The notes below the pieces were generated by a model. The model made no database searches and was not told where the DNA came from. It saw nothing but the letters and a program-made list of their open reading frames with translations. Positions 7,918-16,145 of a stretch of DNA of 64,000 nucleotides are shown here, one piece after another. Both the position numbers and the translations under genes were made by a program. The stretch covers positions 162,474 through 226,473 of the forward strand of contig NZ_BIMD01000003.1 of NCBI RefSeq assembly GCF_004000905.1, read 5' to 3'. Source of the stretch: Paenibacillus humicus NBRC 102415. Lineage in GTDB: Bacteria > Bacillota > Bacilli > Paenibacillales > Paenibacillaceae. The stretch's first letter is position 1. Every line of letters begins with the position of its first letter.

Positions 7918-8418
7918 ATGATAAATATGGCGGATACTGGTAATGAGTGGCAACTAGGTAAAAGGGCAATATCCAAAGTCGGGATTGTGTCATTGATTCT
8001 TTCTAGCGTTGCTTTTTGTCTTGGAGTGATTTCACTAATTATAGTCATTTCACATGCTCAGCCTCAGCCTGCTATGAGTGAAATTGAAGAACAAGTAAAT
8101 GTTCTGGCGTTCCAACATGCTGTGGAAAAAGCGGCAGTAACTGATGATTTCATCGTTAATAGAGTTCTTATGAATTCAAACTTAAGCTACATCGACATTT
8201 CACTACAACCATCTGTTGCGCTCGCGTACAAAGGGCAAGGAAAGTTTGATCTTCAAGCTGAAGAGTTGAAGGACAAGATAATTGCAATAATGGATGTAAT
8301 AAAACCTGTTTACGGAAACTATAATTTGGATGGCGATTGGGATGCCAGGACGTATAAGGTGACCATCCAAAATTATGTTATTGGCACTTACAAAAATGGC
8401 ACAGTCAATCTAGAATAA
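7918..8418 (+). CDS. membrane-anchored protein of unknown function (lysogenic cargo?)
   Basis: 166 aa; ATG at 7918 (ATG at 7927 is possible), preceded by GGGGAGAGGATC. A short cytoplasmic part is followed by one transmembrane helix (~21-46, VGIVSLILSSVAFCLGVISL) and an extracellular ~115-residue domain with no family I recognise. AT-richer than the phage structural genes, with its own strong terminator, so it resembles a moron. Could be a lysogenic-conversion or exclusion protein; this is inference from context. Confidence 0.65.
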   Translation: MINMADTGNEWQLGKRAISKVGIVSLILSSVAFCLGVISLIIVISHAQPQPAMSEIEEQVNVLAFQHAVEKAAVTDDFIVNRVLMNSNLSYIDISLQPSVALAYKGQGKFDLQAEELKDKIIAIMDVIKPVYGNYNLDGDWDARTYKVTIQNYVIGTYKNGTVNLE

Positions 8419-8425
8419 CGAAAAA

Positions 8426-8460
8426 AATCCCCCACCAGCCGCGGAGGCCAGTGGGGGATT
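8426..8460 (+). terminator. terminator of the 7918 gene
   Basis: Stem of ten pairs AATCCCCCAC/GTGGGGGATT, with a 15-nt loop, followed by TTGCTTT. Confidence 0.75.
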
Positions 8461-8565
8461 TGCTTTACAGAAAAGTCTTATGCTTTTCCAATTCCAAATA
8501 TTGGTGTTTAATGAATATGCGGGCGTAAGCAAATAGAGGAGCTGGTTGGTATAAAAATTGATGGA

Positions 8566-8868
8566 TTGGACGAATTTCAAAAGGCATTGGCCGAGATGCA
8601 GCGGCAAGCAAAAGAGCTTGAAGGAAGACGCGAGGTAACGTTTGAGGAACTCTTCCCTCCTTCCTTCATGATAGAGCACACCAACTTTTCATCTTTTGAA
8701 GAATTGCTGGAAGCCGGAGGCTTCGAAGTCAACAGTGCAGAAGATTTCGAAGCTATTCCGGATGATGTATTTGACCAACACATCGGTAAGCATACTCAAT
8801 TTGATTCTTGGGAAAACATGCAGGATTCAGCAGTCCAAGAGTATGCAGCCAAAAAGCTAGGCTTTTAA
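8566..8868 (+). CDS. conserved phage-type small protein (100 aa or slightly longer)
   Basis: Contains the pattern IDGLDEFQKAL, then an acidic middle and EEYAAKKLGF-like end, which I associate with small proteins of Firmicutes phages of unknown function. The first canonical start is TTG 8566, but it has no ribosome site. The sequence before it in frame reads VGIKIDG, and AGGAG at about 8537-8541 points to a start near 8548-8551, where codons are GTT, GGT and ATA rather than ATG/GTG/TTG. It converges with the 8869-9018 gene, stop to stop. Confidence 0.65.
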   Translation: MDEFQKALAEMQRQAKELEGRREVTFEELFPPSFMIEHTNFSSFEELLEAGGFEVNSAEDFEAIPDDVFDQHIGKHTQFDSWENMQDSAVQEYAAKKLGF

Positions 8869-9018
8869 TTAATCAAGCTTGCGCCCGCTCTTGAATGTTT
8901 TGATCTCCTCTATCTTGTTCTGTAACTGACTGAGCAGTTCCAGCGCTTCGGTTGCCGCCCGACTCATTTCTCCAGCCCATCTGAAATCGACAGGTAGCTT
9001 TAGCGTCTTCATATCCAT
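8869..9018 (-). CDS. small phage protein downstream of the amidase (49 aa)
   Basis: MDMKTLKLPVDFRW start, helical C-terminal half (EALELLSQLQNKIEEIKTF). AAAGGAGGTC lies about 10 nt before the ATG, the strongest argument that it is real. It follows the amidase by ~20 bp and is the last gene of the lysis cassette. No family recognised. Confidence 0.7.
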   Translation of the reverse strand: MDMKTLKLPVDFRWAGEMSRAATEALELLSQLQNKIEEIKTFKSGRKLD

Positions 9019-9036
9019 AAAGCCTCGACCTCCTTT

Positions 9037-9911
9037 TTAGTTCAGTGGGATACCAGCACACGTCCGGAGTGCATTTGCCATTTGATTATATTTGCTCGGG
9101 TCTCTGCCCTCAGCTTTAGCTTTGAGCCATGCCGGCGAGAGCCAGTTGAAGATGATCTCCTGGGCGTGCTCTTGGACAGTCCGGCTCCCGCCGCCGCGGC
9201 GCGAACGTTGGCCGCCAGACGCTCGAAGTGTCCAGCCTCCTCGCGCAGCCCCTGCTGCAGCGCCGCGTGCCGCGCCGGCTGGATGTAGGAGACGATGACA
9301 TGATCGCAGATGTCTGCCTGCAGTTTGGCCGCCGCCGGCACCGGCCGGACCTGAGTCGCCATCTCAGCCGTCACGTCCCGGATCAGGTCGCCGAGTGTCT
9401 TGCCGCCGGCCGCAAGTGCCTGGTCGATGTCCGACTTGCGGGCCGGGTCCAACTGCTTATGACTGACGATGTGAGTCGATGGCGTCTTACCCCATTTAGT
9501 GCAGCATATCGCAAGGTACCAGACGAGCCGCGTGTAAGCCGCTGCGAAGTCGATCTTGCCGCCGTAGCATAGTTCGATGCCCAGGGCGGCATGGTTAGCA
9601 TCGTAGCCAAACAACTCGTTGTCCGTGGTTACATTGCGGATGACGTGAAAAGCCTGTTCTGCCGGATCCGGACCGGTGCCGGCCGGGATTATTTCAAGGA
9701 TTTGTTTGTCGTCGATGAAGACCTGTGCGGATGCCGTCCTGTCTGTTTGCGTATTGAAATAAGAGAAATGGTTTTCGGCGGAAGCTCCGGGGTTCCCGGT
9801 ATCGTGGGCGACTAAAAAGGCCGGGCCACCGGTTACTAGCCGGATGCCTGGCCTGACGTTAGAGCGCTTGTTGATGTAGCGCCGCTCGATCTGATATTTA
9901 TTGCTGTCCAT
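9037..9911 (-). pseudogene. N-acetylmuramoyl-L-alanine amidase (endolysin), frameshifted near its C-terminus
   Basis: Start ATG 9911 inside the holin 3' end, with GGGGAGGG upstream. Residues ~20-160 are an amidase_2 domain (FLVAHDTGNPGASAENH, ALGIELCYGG, THIVSHKQLDPARKSD) with the zinc histidines present. The reading frame then runs out of homology after LAANVRAAAAGAG and ends at 9042 with an Arg/Ser-rich tail. In another frame the expected C-terminal motif continues (QEIIFNWLSPAWLKAKAEG, QMANALR) to a stop at 9037-9039. A single indel in the GC-rich run near 9183-9197 restores it. The catalytic domain is intact, so the truncated form may still be active; a sequencing error is equally possible. 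Confidence 0.75.
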
Positions 9912-10188
9912 CGCCGCCGCCCTCCCCATTTACAGCCTTGCTCGTCTGCCTGACAAGCTGATGCCCATAAACCGACACTGCGCCGCACAGGACGCCTTGG
10001 ATTAGGCTCTCGGCCGTCGGCCCCAACAGCAGACATGTCATCAGGATTGCAACGGCCGTAACGACGTAGACGATCGACCAGTCTGGCACCCGCGGCGTCC
10101 GCTTGAGTACATACCCCGCCACCCAGCACACGGTAAGCACGCCGGCCAACTCCGGAGGAATCATAGCTTGAATTGCTGCCCATTCCAT
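9898..10188 (-). CDS. phage holin
   Basis: 96 aa with three hydrophobic segments (~9-30, ~38-58, ~62-80) and a charged, Gly-rich C-terminus (NGEGGGDGQQ). GGGGAGATGATCTA precedes the ATG. Placed between XhlA and the amidase, the usual lysis order of PBSX-like elements. It forms membrane lesions that release or activate the endolysin. Confidence 0.8.
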   Translation of the reverse strand: MEWAAIQAMIPPELAGVLTVCWVAGYVLKRTPRVPDWSIVYVVTAVAILMTCLLLGPTAESLIQGVLCGAVSVYGHQLVRQTSKAVNGEGGGDGQQ

Positions 10189-10202
10189 TAGATCATCTCC
10201 CC

Positions 10203-10523
10203 TTACTTGATATAGAATCCACCCTTGAGGGCAAAGCCGACAACAAAAACGACGACCGCTCCGCCGATCGCCGTGAGTAACCAGTATGAAACTTTTGAAA
10301 TTGCATTCAACCGTTTGTGTGCCGACTTGGTGCTTTCTAAGGCGGCCACCGCCAGTTTGTCCACTTCCTCGGAGCGCCGGTGTATCTCTTTCAACTGCCC
10401 TCTAAAATCCTCGAGCGATCGATTAAAATCATCCAGTTTCTCGAGACGGGTTGAAATCTTGCCAATATCGACTCTCATTTCCATGATCGTGCTCATCAAT
10501 TGCATGTGATCCGACTCCGGCAC
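10203..10523 (-). CDS. xhlA: XhlA-like lysis protein
   Basis: 106 aa; GTG start at 10523 with GGTGAGCC upstream. A coiled coil of ~75 residues (MEMRVDIGKISTRLEKLDDF) is followed by one C-terminal transmembrane helix (WLLTAIGGAVVVFVVGFAL), the XhlA layout. In PBSX, XhlA works together with holin and amidase in lysis. Confidence 0.85.
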   Translation of the reverse strand: MPESDHMQLMSTIMEMRVDIGKISTRLEKLDDFNRSLEDFRGQLKEIHRRSEEVDKLAVAALESTKSAHKRLNAISKVSYWLLTAIGGAVVVFVVGFALKGGFYIK

Positions 10524-10545
10524 CCCGGCTCACCTTCTCTCTCTT

Positions 10546-10827
10546 CTAAGGTTCAAGATCATCCACAGCGCTGGCGAACTCTTCAATGCCCTTTGCCCAC
10601 TCGTAAAATTGCCTATGGTAGTTCGTTGATCCCGGGGCGACCGATGGAGCGAATCGAAATGTCCTTACTTGGAATGCCGGCTTACCGTCGAGACGAGCTG
10701 CCTTGCTCGCATAGTAGAATACTTTTACCTCTAGTTCTGCCACCGTTCCGCTAATAGCCACCGCCCTGATATATGCTTTTGGAACATCGAGACCACTGTC
10801 TAGGGTCAAACTTTGAATGAATCCCAT
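10546..10827 (-). CDS. phage protein of unknown function, tail-lysis junction (93 aa)
   Basis: GGGAGGG 5-6 nt before ATG. Beta-rich (TLDSGLDVPKAYIRAVAI, VKVFYYASKAA). In many Firmicutes phages a protein of this size and composition sits between tail fibre and lysis genes; function unknown. Confidence 0.65.
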   Translation of the reverse strand: MGFIQSLTLDSGLDVPKAYIRAVAISGTVAELEVKVFYYASKAARLDGKPAFQVRTFRFAPSVAPGSTNYHRQFYEWAKGIEEFASAVDDLEP

Positions 10828-10845
10828 TTCATCCCTCCCATTCGT

Positions 10846-12054
10846 TTACCAAGGAACGCCGTCTACCGGACCAACTGGCATAGTGTCCAACTTGCGGTAT
10901 TTGCTGCCATCATCGTTGATCCACATCCACCATCGGCCCATTTTCATTGGCTTCGACCAGATTCCAGCGACGACGAATGGCCCGGCATTAATAATCGTTT
11001 CTTTGGTGTCGCGCTTCATGAGGATCGGCTGAAAGCTCACTGATCCGTCGTCGTGCATGATTACAATTGCGATTGTCGAACCTGAATCATTTCCTTGTTC
11101 GGGATCATCTTCCGCCCGAAATCCTGCTCTTCGGTTACCGTCTGTCTGAATGTAGTACCCCCTCGCCGTTCCGGCCGGGCCCGAGATGTACTCTGACGAC
11201 GGTACGTAATCCACAAACGGTCGCCAAAAGTACGATGTTCCTTTTCGGAAACAAAAGTACGGCGTCTCGCTGTTTTGAGTTGCCGACACAAGCCAAAATA
11301 TTTGTCCGACATATTTTGGCCCTGGATCCGGAAGGCTGCTGATGCGGTTCGCGTTGCCGCCTGCGATACGGGATGATGTATAGCTTATTGTGCCGGATGT
11401 GACCGGCAGCTGTGCTTCTTCGAGAAGCGTGAAATCTTCCGGCTTCCGTGCAAGCCCCCATAACTCGTTGTTCATGCGGTATTCGCTTTCCGGCTTGTCC
11501 CACAACCCGTTCCTGGTCATAAGAAGGTTCATCTTGTCGTATGCGACAGCCGTATCATTCAACGAGGTGTTCAGCACCTTGATTCTCCATTGCATGTATG
11601 GATTCACGTAGCGCACATAAAGCCGGTAGACATACTTCCCGCCTCCGAGGCTCTCTTGATATAGCCGTAGCAGGTCCGTATAGCCGTTAGGATTGCTCGA
11701 TGCCTGAGATACCAGCGGCACGACTTCGACAGCAAACCTGTTTGCCGGGACGTCTTGGTCATTGTGGTAGACATTGATGCGCACCGAAACGAATGCACTG
11801 AAGAACTCCGAATCAGACGTCGCGCTGTTCAACAGGAATTGCGTGATGACCTTCTTCAATGCCGGCGGCCGGACCGTGCCGTAAGGATTAGTTTTTAGGT
11901 ACTGGTCCGAGTAAAATTCATGTTCAAATAGCTTAACCCACTGGTTCGGATTCGTCAGGTTGCCGTTCTTTACTGTGAACATCTTCTGCATTGCCAGTTC
12001 CGGGTGTGCGTCGTCGTCACGCGCATGATTCAAGTTCGTCAGTATTTTCTCCAT
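10846..12054 (-). CDS. tail fibre/receptor-binding protein
   Basis: 402 aa from the ATG at 12054 (GGGAGG 8 nt upstream; TTG 12060 is in frame). The N-terminus is helical with a DDDAHPELAM motif typical of tail-fibre attachment; the remainder is beta-rich and aromatic, with no enzymatic motif seen. Last structural gene before lysis, after the tail glycosidase, as expected for a host-range fibre. Overlaps the end of the upstream gene. Confidence 0.65.
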   Translation of the reverse strand: MEKILTNLNHARDDDAHPELAMQKMFTVKNGNLTNPNQWVKLFEHEFYSDQYLKTNPYGTVRPPALKKVITQFLLNSATSDSEFFSAFVSVRINVYHNDQDVPANRFAVEVVPLVSQASSNPNGYTDLLRLYQESLGGGKYVYRLYVRYVNPYMQWRIKVLNTSLNDTAVAYDKMNLLMTRNGLWDKPESEYRMNNELWGLARKPEDFTLLEEAQLPVTSGTISYTSSRIAGGNANRISSLPDPGPKYVGQIFWLVSATQNSETPYFCFRKGTSYFWRPFVDYVPSSEYISGPAGTARGYYIQTDGNRRAGFRAEDDPEQGNDSGSTIAIVIMHDDGSVSFQPILMKRDTKETIINAGPFVVAGIWSKPMKMGRWWMWINDDGSKYRKLDTMPVGPVDGVPW

Positions 12055-12056
12055 GA

Positions 12057-13193
12057 TCAAATCCTCCCGCTGCTGACATAGTCAATGATGACCTTTTCGC
12101 CTGGATAGATCGTCTGGCCCTCGTAGTCGAAATATTGGAACGGCGAATGAGCATGCCAGATTGCGAACCCCTTGATGAACGGGATCGTAACGACCGTCTC
12201 GAAGTAAGCTTGAAACAGCAGCGCCTGAACATCGTAGTTCGTCGCTCCCGTAGCAAAGAGCTGCGTCAGTCCGTCGTCCTTCGGCATGCAGCCGAACTCT
12301 GTGATGAGAATCGGTTTCCCAGTCAATTGGTTCATGTCGACCAGCAAGTCATAAGGACTCCATCCACTCCACGTTCGGCGGAAGCCGCGGGCTACATCTT
12401 CGACCGTGACGGTAGGCTTACCATTCACGATAGCGTATGGTTCATAAAAGTATGTCGCATAAATGTTAGCGCCGATCGCATCGACCAGATGGACAACTGA
12501 ACGCGCTGCCCGGTCGGCTTGCAGTTTGAGCGTCGTGTCGCGAAGCTCGGAACCCATCATTGCAACCGTGAGCTTGAGTTCGGGATAAGCCGCCCGGATG
12601 GTATTGACCAACTGAAGCCAGTAGGAGTAATAGAGGTTTTCGCTTGTCAGCTTGTAATGCTCACATTCGATGCAGAGCCACGGGATGTTGTTTGTCCGGC
12701 ATAGCTGCGCGACGAAGAGCAGTTCCTGAGTCCAGTTTGCGAAGTGCAGTGGCACATCCACCGGATCATAGCGCCCCCGGCTGAATCCGTCCGACCAATT
12801 GAGAACGATATGAGGCTTCAGCATCCAGAGCTTGACGCCTTTTACTTTGGCTATGTTGAGAATGCTCTGAATCTGCTGGGCTGTGTGATGTTGAAAGGTC
12901 GATCCGGTCTCGCTGTCCAAGTTATGCAGGGTCGATACGACGGCACCTAATCCTTGCACGGCAAAGCGTGTGAAGACCTTCGTAAAATAGTCCGTATTCG
13001 TGTAAGCATCCGAAGAACCGGGGTTACCGATCGTCACGGTGGAAGACTTAAACCAGAGGTTGGCAGAACCGTACAAGCTACTAACTTGATCGTCGATTGT
13101 TTCGAAGTTCTCCGTGAATTGCGAACGGTGCAGTTCGTCAGTGTCATCATCCCATTTGACTAGACCAAGATTTTTTGTTCGTTTTTGCTGCAT
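12057..13193 (-). CDS. tail-associated TIM-barrel glycosidase (clan GH-A-like)
   Basis: 378 aa. The first ~45 residues (KNLGLVKWDDDTDELHRSQF, then ENFETIDDQV) are a phage tail-fibre/baseplate attachment segment. The rest reads as a GH113/GH-A-type barrel: candidate acid/base Glu in WLCIECEHY, candidate nucleophile Glu in ILITEFGCMP, and a late WHAHSP. Ribosome site GGGGAGGGGAATGA. It probably degrades a cell-surface polysaccharide during adsorption. Substrate cannot be told; the fold assignment is from motifs only. Confidence 0.65.
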   Translation of the reverse strand: MQQKRTKNLGLVKWDDDTDELHRSQFTENFETIDDQVSSLYGSANLWFKSSTVTIGNPGSSDAYTNTDYFTKVFTRFAVQGLGAVVSTLHNLDSETGSTFQHHTAQQIQSILNIAKVKGVKLWMLKPHIVLNWSDGFSRGRYDPVDVPLHFANWTQELLFVAQLCRTNNIPWLCIECEHYKLTSENLYYSYWLQLVNTIRAAYPELKLTVAMMGSELRDTTLKLQADRAARSVVHLVDAIGANIYATYFYEPYAIVNGKPTVTVEDVARGFRRTWSGWSPYDLLVDMNQLTGKPILITEFGCMPKDDGLTQLFATGATNYDVQALLFQAYFETVVTIPFIKGFAIWHAHSPFQYFDYEGQTIYPGEKVIIDYVSSGRI

Positions 13194-13967
13194 TCATTCC
13201 CCTCCCCTAAGAAATGCCGTCTGGAATGGTCCCCAGCTTTTGAAACCGTGGACTCCTTCCCATGTCAACTTGACGCCTTGCACTTCTTTCCACGGCAGCC
13301 ATGTATAGATGAATTCATGAATCAAATGGGCTGGTAAGGCTCGATCAACTGCCTGTTCCATATCGGCTATATTTTCAGGAACCCCGCGCTTACTGAGAAT
13401 TGTTGTTTTATGGAGATACTGATCCGGATAGACATCCACTTTACATCCATAGAACTTATTTACCAGCGACTCAAAAGCCATTGTTGTCATTGGCTGCGGT
13501 CTTCGATTTTTTCCGGGGAGCATATCCCTCCGAAACTCCTCAATGATAGCGAGCAGACGAATAATCTCGGCTACCTGCAATTTTTGGGCAGCCGAGAATA
13601 GAGAAGACTGCTGCAAGAATCCCGGCAGAAAATCTTTTAGAGCCTGGGAAATATCCCTTGAGGTTGCAAAAGCCTCCGCTGTCGCTTTCCCGTCTGCTTG
13701 TCCGCCCATGATGATGTACCGAGCTGCCACCGCATCAGGCAGCACCGATCGGCCCGTTGAAGTGCCAGATGTACTTTGAATACGTACGGTCTGCGCCGAA
13801 GCTGTTGCCGCCCCATAGGAAGTGCTGCTACTCTTTCGGATCAGAACTGCTGCAGCTGAACAATCGGCATTCCCAAAAATTGATCCCGCCACTGTGAGGA
13901 TCAGAACAGCAGCTGCAGAGGCACTTGAACTACAAGATGCCGTGCCACTAGACTCTACAAGTGCCAT
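13194..13967 (-). CDS. xkdU: YmfQ/XkdU-family baseplate protein with Ala/Ser-rich repeat N-terminus
   Basis: 257 aa. Residues ~120-257 fit the YmfQ/XkdU (DUF2313) family: AFESLVNKFYGCKVDVYPD, SKRGVPENIADMEQAVD, LPAHLIHEFIYTW. The usual N-terminal domain is replaced by ~95 residues of low-complexity Ser/Ala with a degenerate repeat (SAAAVLI, seen twice, then SAQTVRI). Positioned at the end of the baseplate set as in PBSX. Domain replacement or decoration is the odd feature. Confidence 0.7.
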   Translation of the reverse strand: MALVESSGTASCSSSASAAAVLILTVAGSIFGNADCSAAAVLIRKSSSTSYGAATASAQTVRIQSTSGTSTGRSVLPDAVAARYIIMGGQADGKATAEAFATSRDISQALKDFLPGFLQQSSLFSAAQKLQVAEIIRLLAIIEEFRRDMLPGKNRRPQPMTTMAFESLVNKFYGCKVDVYPDQYLHKTTILSKRGVPENIADMEQAVDRALPAHLIHEFIYTWLPWKEVQGVKLTWEGVHGFKSWGPFQTAFLRGGE

Positions 13968-13978
13968 CAGCCATCACC

Positions 13979-14365
13979 TCAATCTTCGTTTACGATTACG
14001 GTGCCGGCGGGCAGCTTCAGCTGGTTCGATGATGTTATAGGCTGCGAGGGAGTAAGCGATCCGTAATATAGGAGCTTCCCGGCCGTTGCCGCGTCGAACA
14101 CACCGAAATGAGTCACGGTGCCCCATGCCGCCGAAGCGACCGGGAACAGAAGGTCTGCCGCATTGCTGCAACTGCCAGTCGTTGCCGCTGAGAAAGTGAC
14201 AGCCTGCCGGGCATAGGCGCCGCCGGAAACTTCTGTTCCCGTCGCAGCGTCTGTAGGGTCCGACGTGAACAGTCCGACGTAAAGCGCCGCGGGGGGCGTG
14301 TACACAACACCGCGCAGGACGTGGTTCAAAAGTGCATTTTCAAGAAAATCAGTTTTCCCTGGCAT
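13979..14365 (-). CDS. phage tail fibre-type protein (128 aa)
   Basis: Pattern FLENALLNHVLRG, PPAALYVGLFTSDPTD, EVSGGAYARQAVTF is shared by a widespread family of small tail proteins encoded next to the baseplate J gene. Beta-rich; role probably in fibre or baseplate assembly. Sits between XkdT and XkdU. Confidence 0.7.
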   Translation of the reverse strand: MPGKTDFLENALLNHVLRGVVYTPPAALYVGLFTSDPTDAATGTEVSGGAYARQAVTFSAATTGSCSNAADLLFPVASAAWGTVTHFGVFDAATAGKLLYYGSLTPSQPITSSNQLKLPAGTVIVNED

Positions 14366-14376
14366 GCTACATCACC

Positions 14377-15429
14377 TCATATGGTTAAATTAAGTGCTCC
14401 CATGACAGGCACTTGATCTTGCTGGAGCTGAAGGTTCCCGGTGGACCCGTTGATTGTCAGTGAACCGTACTCATAGTCGGAAACATTCCCGGCGGATAAA
14501 ATTGCCTCCCCGATCCTGTTCAGCTTGACGACCGTTTCCGTAAATGCCAATGCCTTGAGATAAGCTGTGATTGCTTCCTGCACCTGAACCCTGGCCTCAT
14601 CCAATGATCCGCCATCGACAAGAATCAGCTTGGCAGATACATCGACCAACAGTTCTGATACTCCGACCACGGTTGGCACTGACCCTGTGGTCGCCATTGC
14701 TTGGATGAGCGCATCAGCTGCCGCGACAGCCGAAGCACCTGGCGTCCGCTTGTCGACCGAAATCAGCACCACCTTGACAGTCCCCCCTCCGGCCCAACCA
14801 CGAAAAACCCGAGCATCAAAGATGCCGGGCACTGTCTTTGCCGTCTGCTTGTACTGGTCCGGATTTCCGCTCACAGCCGGCTGGTCACGCTTTTCGATCG
14901 CTCTGGCCAGTAGCGCCTCCTTGCTCTCCAAGTCTGTTCCGCCGCGGGTTTCTTCAAGGTTTGTCACCGTAACCCCAGGAATGGAACTCTTTGATATGGA
15001 GCCGGCAGGCACATTCCCTGACGCCCCGGCCACTTGTGCCAAGATTTTCAGGGACACGGTTCCGGAGACCGGGATTTCAGTGGCTGCGCCCTGAATATCA
15101 AAGACCGTCCCGCTTTCTGTAGTCGCAAAAGAGCCTGTTGGAATCTTCGTTCCGGATGGACCATAAAGCTGAACGGTGCCTTCCGACTTCACGGCCGGCT
15201 TGCGCGTAACTCCCTGCTCGGCCGCTATCATATCGACCTCCTCTTCCGTCGCATCCTCCGAGCTGCCTGCTCTCACCCGCTTAATTCGCTCAATCTCGTC
15301 ATAGGCCTGGGAAACTTCAAGGGCTACAGGAGCCAGAGCATCGAAGGTAAAGGTCCCTTCACCCTTGGCCACACCGCCCAGGACGTTGCTGAGCATGCGC
15401 GAAAGGATAGAATCAAAGTCCGTCGCCAT
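14377..15429 (-). CDS. xkdT: baseplate J-like protein
   Basis: 350 aa; matches the baseplate_J/XkdT family: LEVSQAYDEIERIKRVRAG near the N-terminus, RKPAVKSEGTVQLYGPSGT, EETRGGTDLESKEALLARA, and a C-terminal ITAYLKALAFTETV segment. A wedge component of contractile tail baseplates. GAGGTGAGAATAA before the ATG; the start overlaps the XkdS 3' end by 17 nt. Confidence 0.9.
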   Translation of the reverse strand: MATDFDSILSRMLSNVLGGVAKGEGTFTFDALAPVALEVSQAYDEIERIKRVRAGSSEDATEEEVDMIAAEQGVTRKPAVKSEGTVQLYGPSGTKIPTGSFATTESGTVFDIQGAATEIPVSGTVSLKILAQVAGASGNVPAGSISKSSIPGVTVTNLEETRGGTDLESKEALLARAIEKRDQPAVSGNPDQYKQTAKTVPGIFDARVFRGWAGGGTVKVVLISVDKRTPGASAVAAADALIQAMATTGSVPTVVGVSELLVDVSAKLILVDGGSLDEARVQVQEAITAYLKALAFTETVVKLNRIGEAILSAGNVSDYEYGSLTINGSTGNLQLQQDQVPVMGALNLTI

Positions 15430-15862
15430 TTATTCTCACCTCACCGTAGACCGTCTCTGCTGTAAAGCTGATCTTTAGCACATCCTCGGAATGGTCAATG
15501 TCGAAATCGGAAAACGACAGGATATAAGGACTGTTCAGAGCTTCTCGAACATATCTTTCCGCCTCTGTCTTATCCGGCGCACTTCGTTGACCGAGAAGGT
15601 TGTCCAACTCATGACCGTAATTCCAGCTATAGGCCAAATACCGAAACCGTTCAGTCCGCAGGGTCTTGTAAATCCAGATTTCAAGCGCAGGCAATCCTTC
15701 CAACCGAACCGGATCCCCGTCGACAAGTTTGAAGTCGTTTACGGCAAAATCCCATGCGTACTCTATCCAGAGAGGGAGTTCCTTCTGTGCAGCGCTGTCC
15801 ACCGCAGACGCGGCTGTATCCTCGGTGACTCCATCAATAAAAGGGAACGGGCTGTCAGCCAT
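15413..15862 (-). CDS. xkdS: XkdS-like baseplate protein (DUF2634)
   Basis: 149 aa. LPLWIEYAWDFAVNDFKLVD, then LEIWIYKTLRTERFRYLAYS and WNYGHELDNLLG are characteristic of gp25/DUF2634 baseplate wedge proteins. Overlaps XkdR by 8 nt. Conserved order Q-R-S-T. Confidence 0.85.
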   Translation of the reverse strand: MADSPFPFIDGVTEDTAASAVDSAAQKELPLWIEYAWDFAVNDFKLVDGDPVRLEGLPALEIWIYKTLRTERFRYLAYSWNYGHELDNLLGQRSAPDKTEAERYVREALNSPYILSFSDFDIDHSEDVLKISFTAETVYGEVRINGDGL

Positions 15863-16145
15863 CGGCAGGCACCACCCTCGTCACTGCCCAACGCCCTGCG
15901 ACAGGCTGCAGCACGACTTGCTCGCCGTTTTGATGCGTCCAGTTTGGCGGGATATAGAGGTCATCCGCCTCAAGTGTGAGATCGGAGGAAAGTACGGTGA
16001 TCGTGGAAGGCCATGTGCTGGTCACGATCCCGAGAGACGCACCGGTTCGCTCCGCTTCCTGCTTTGCGACCTCACGGATATACGAAGTTATCCAGGCTAT
16101 ATCCCGTACTCCCGGCGCCGCTACTGCTCGTTTTGCTGGATCCAC
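15855..16145 (-). CDS. xkdR: XkdR-like protein (DUF2577)
   Basis: 96 aa from GTG 16145, chosen for GGAGGAG 8 nt upstream; an ATG at 16172 is in frame. Features: IREVAKQEAERTGASLGIV and an acidic GEQVVLQPVAGRWAVTR end. Assigned mainly from position between XkdQ and XkdS and size; the 5' part overlaps the xkdQ 3' end. Confidence 0.75.
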   Translation of the reverse strand: MDPAKRAVAAPGVRDIAWITSYIREVAKQEAERTGASLGIVTSTWPSTITVLSSDLTLEADDLYIPPNWTHQNGEQVVLQPVAGRWAVTRVVPADG

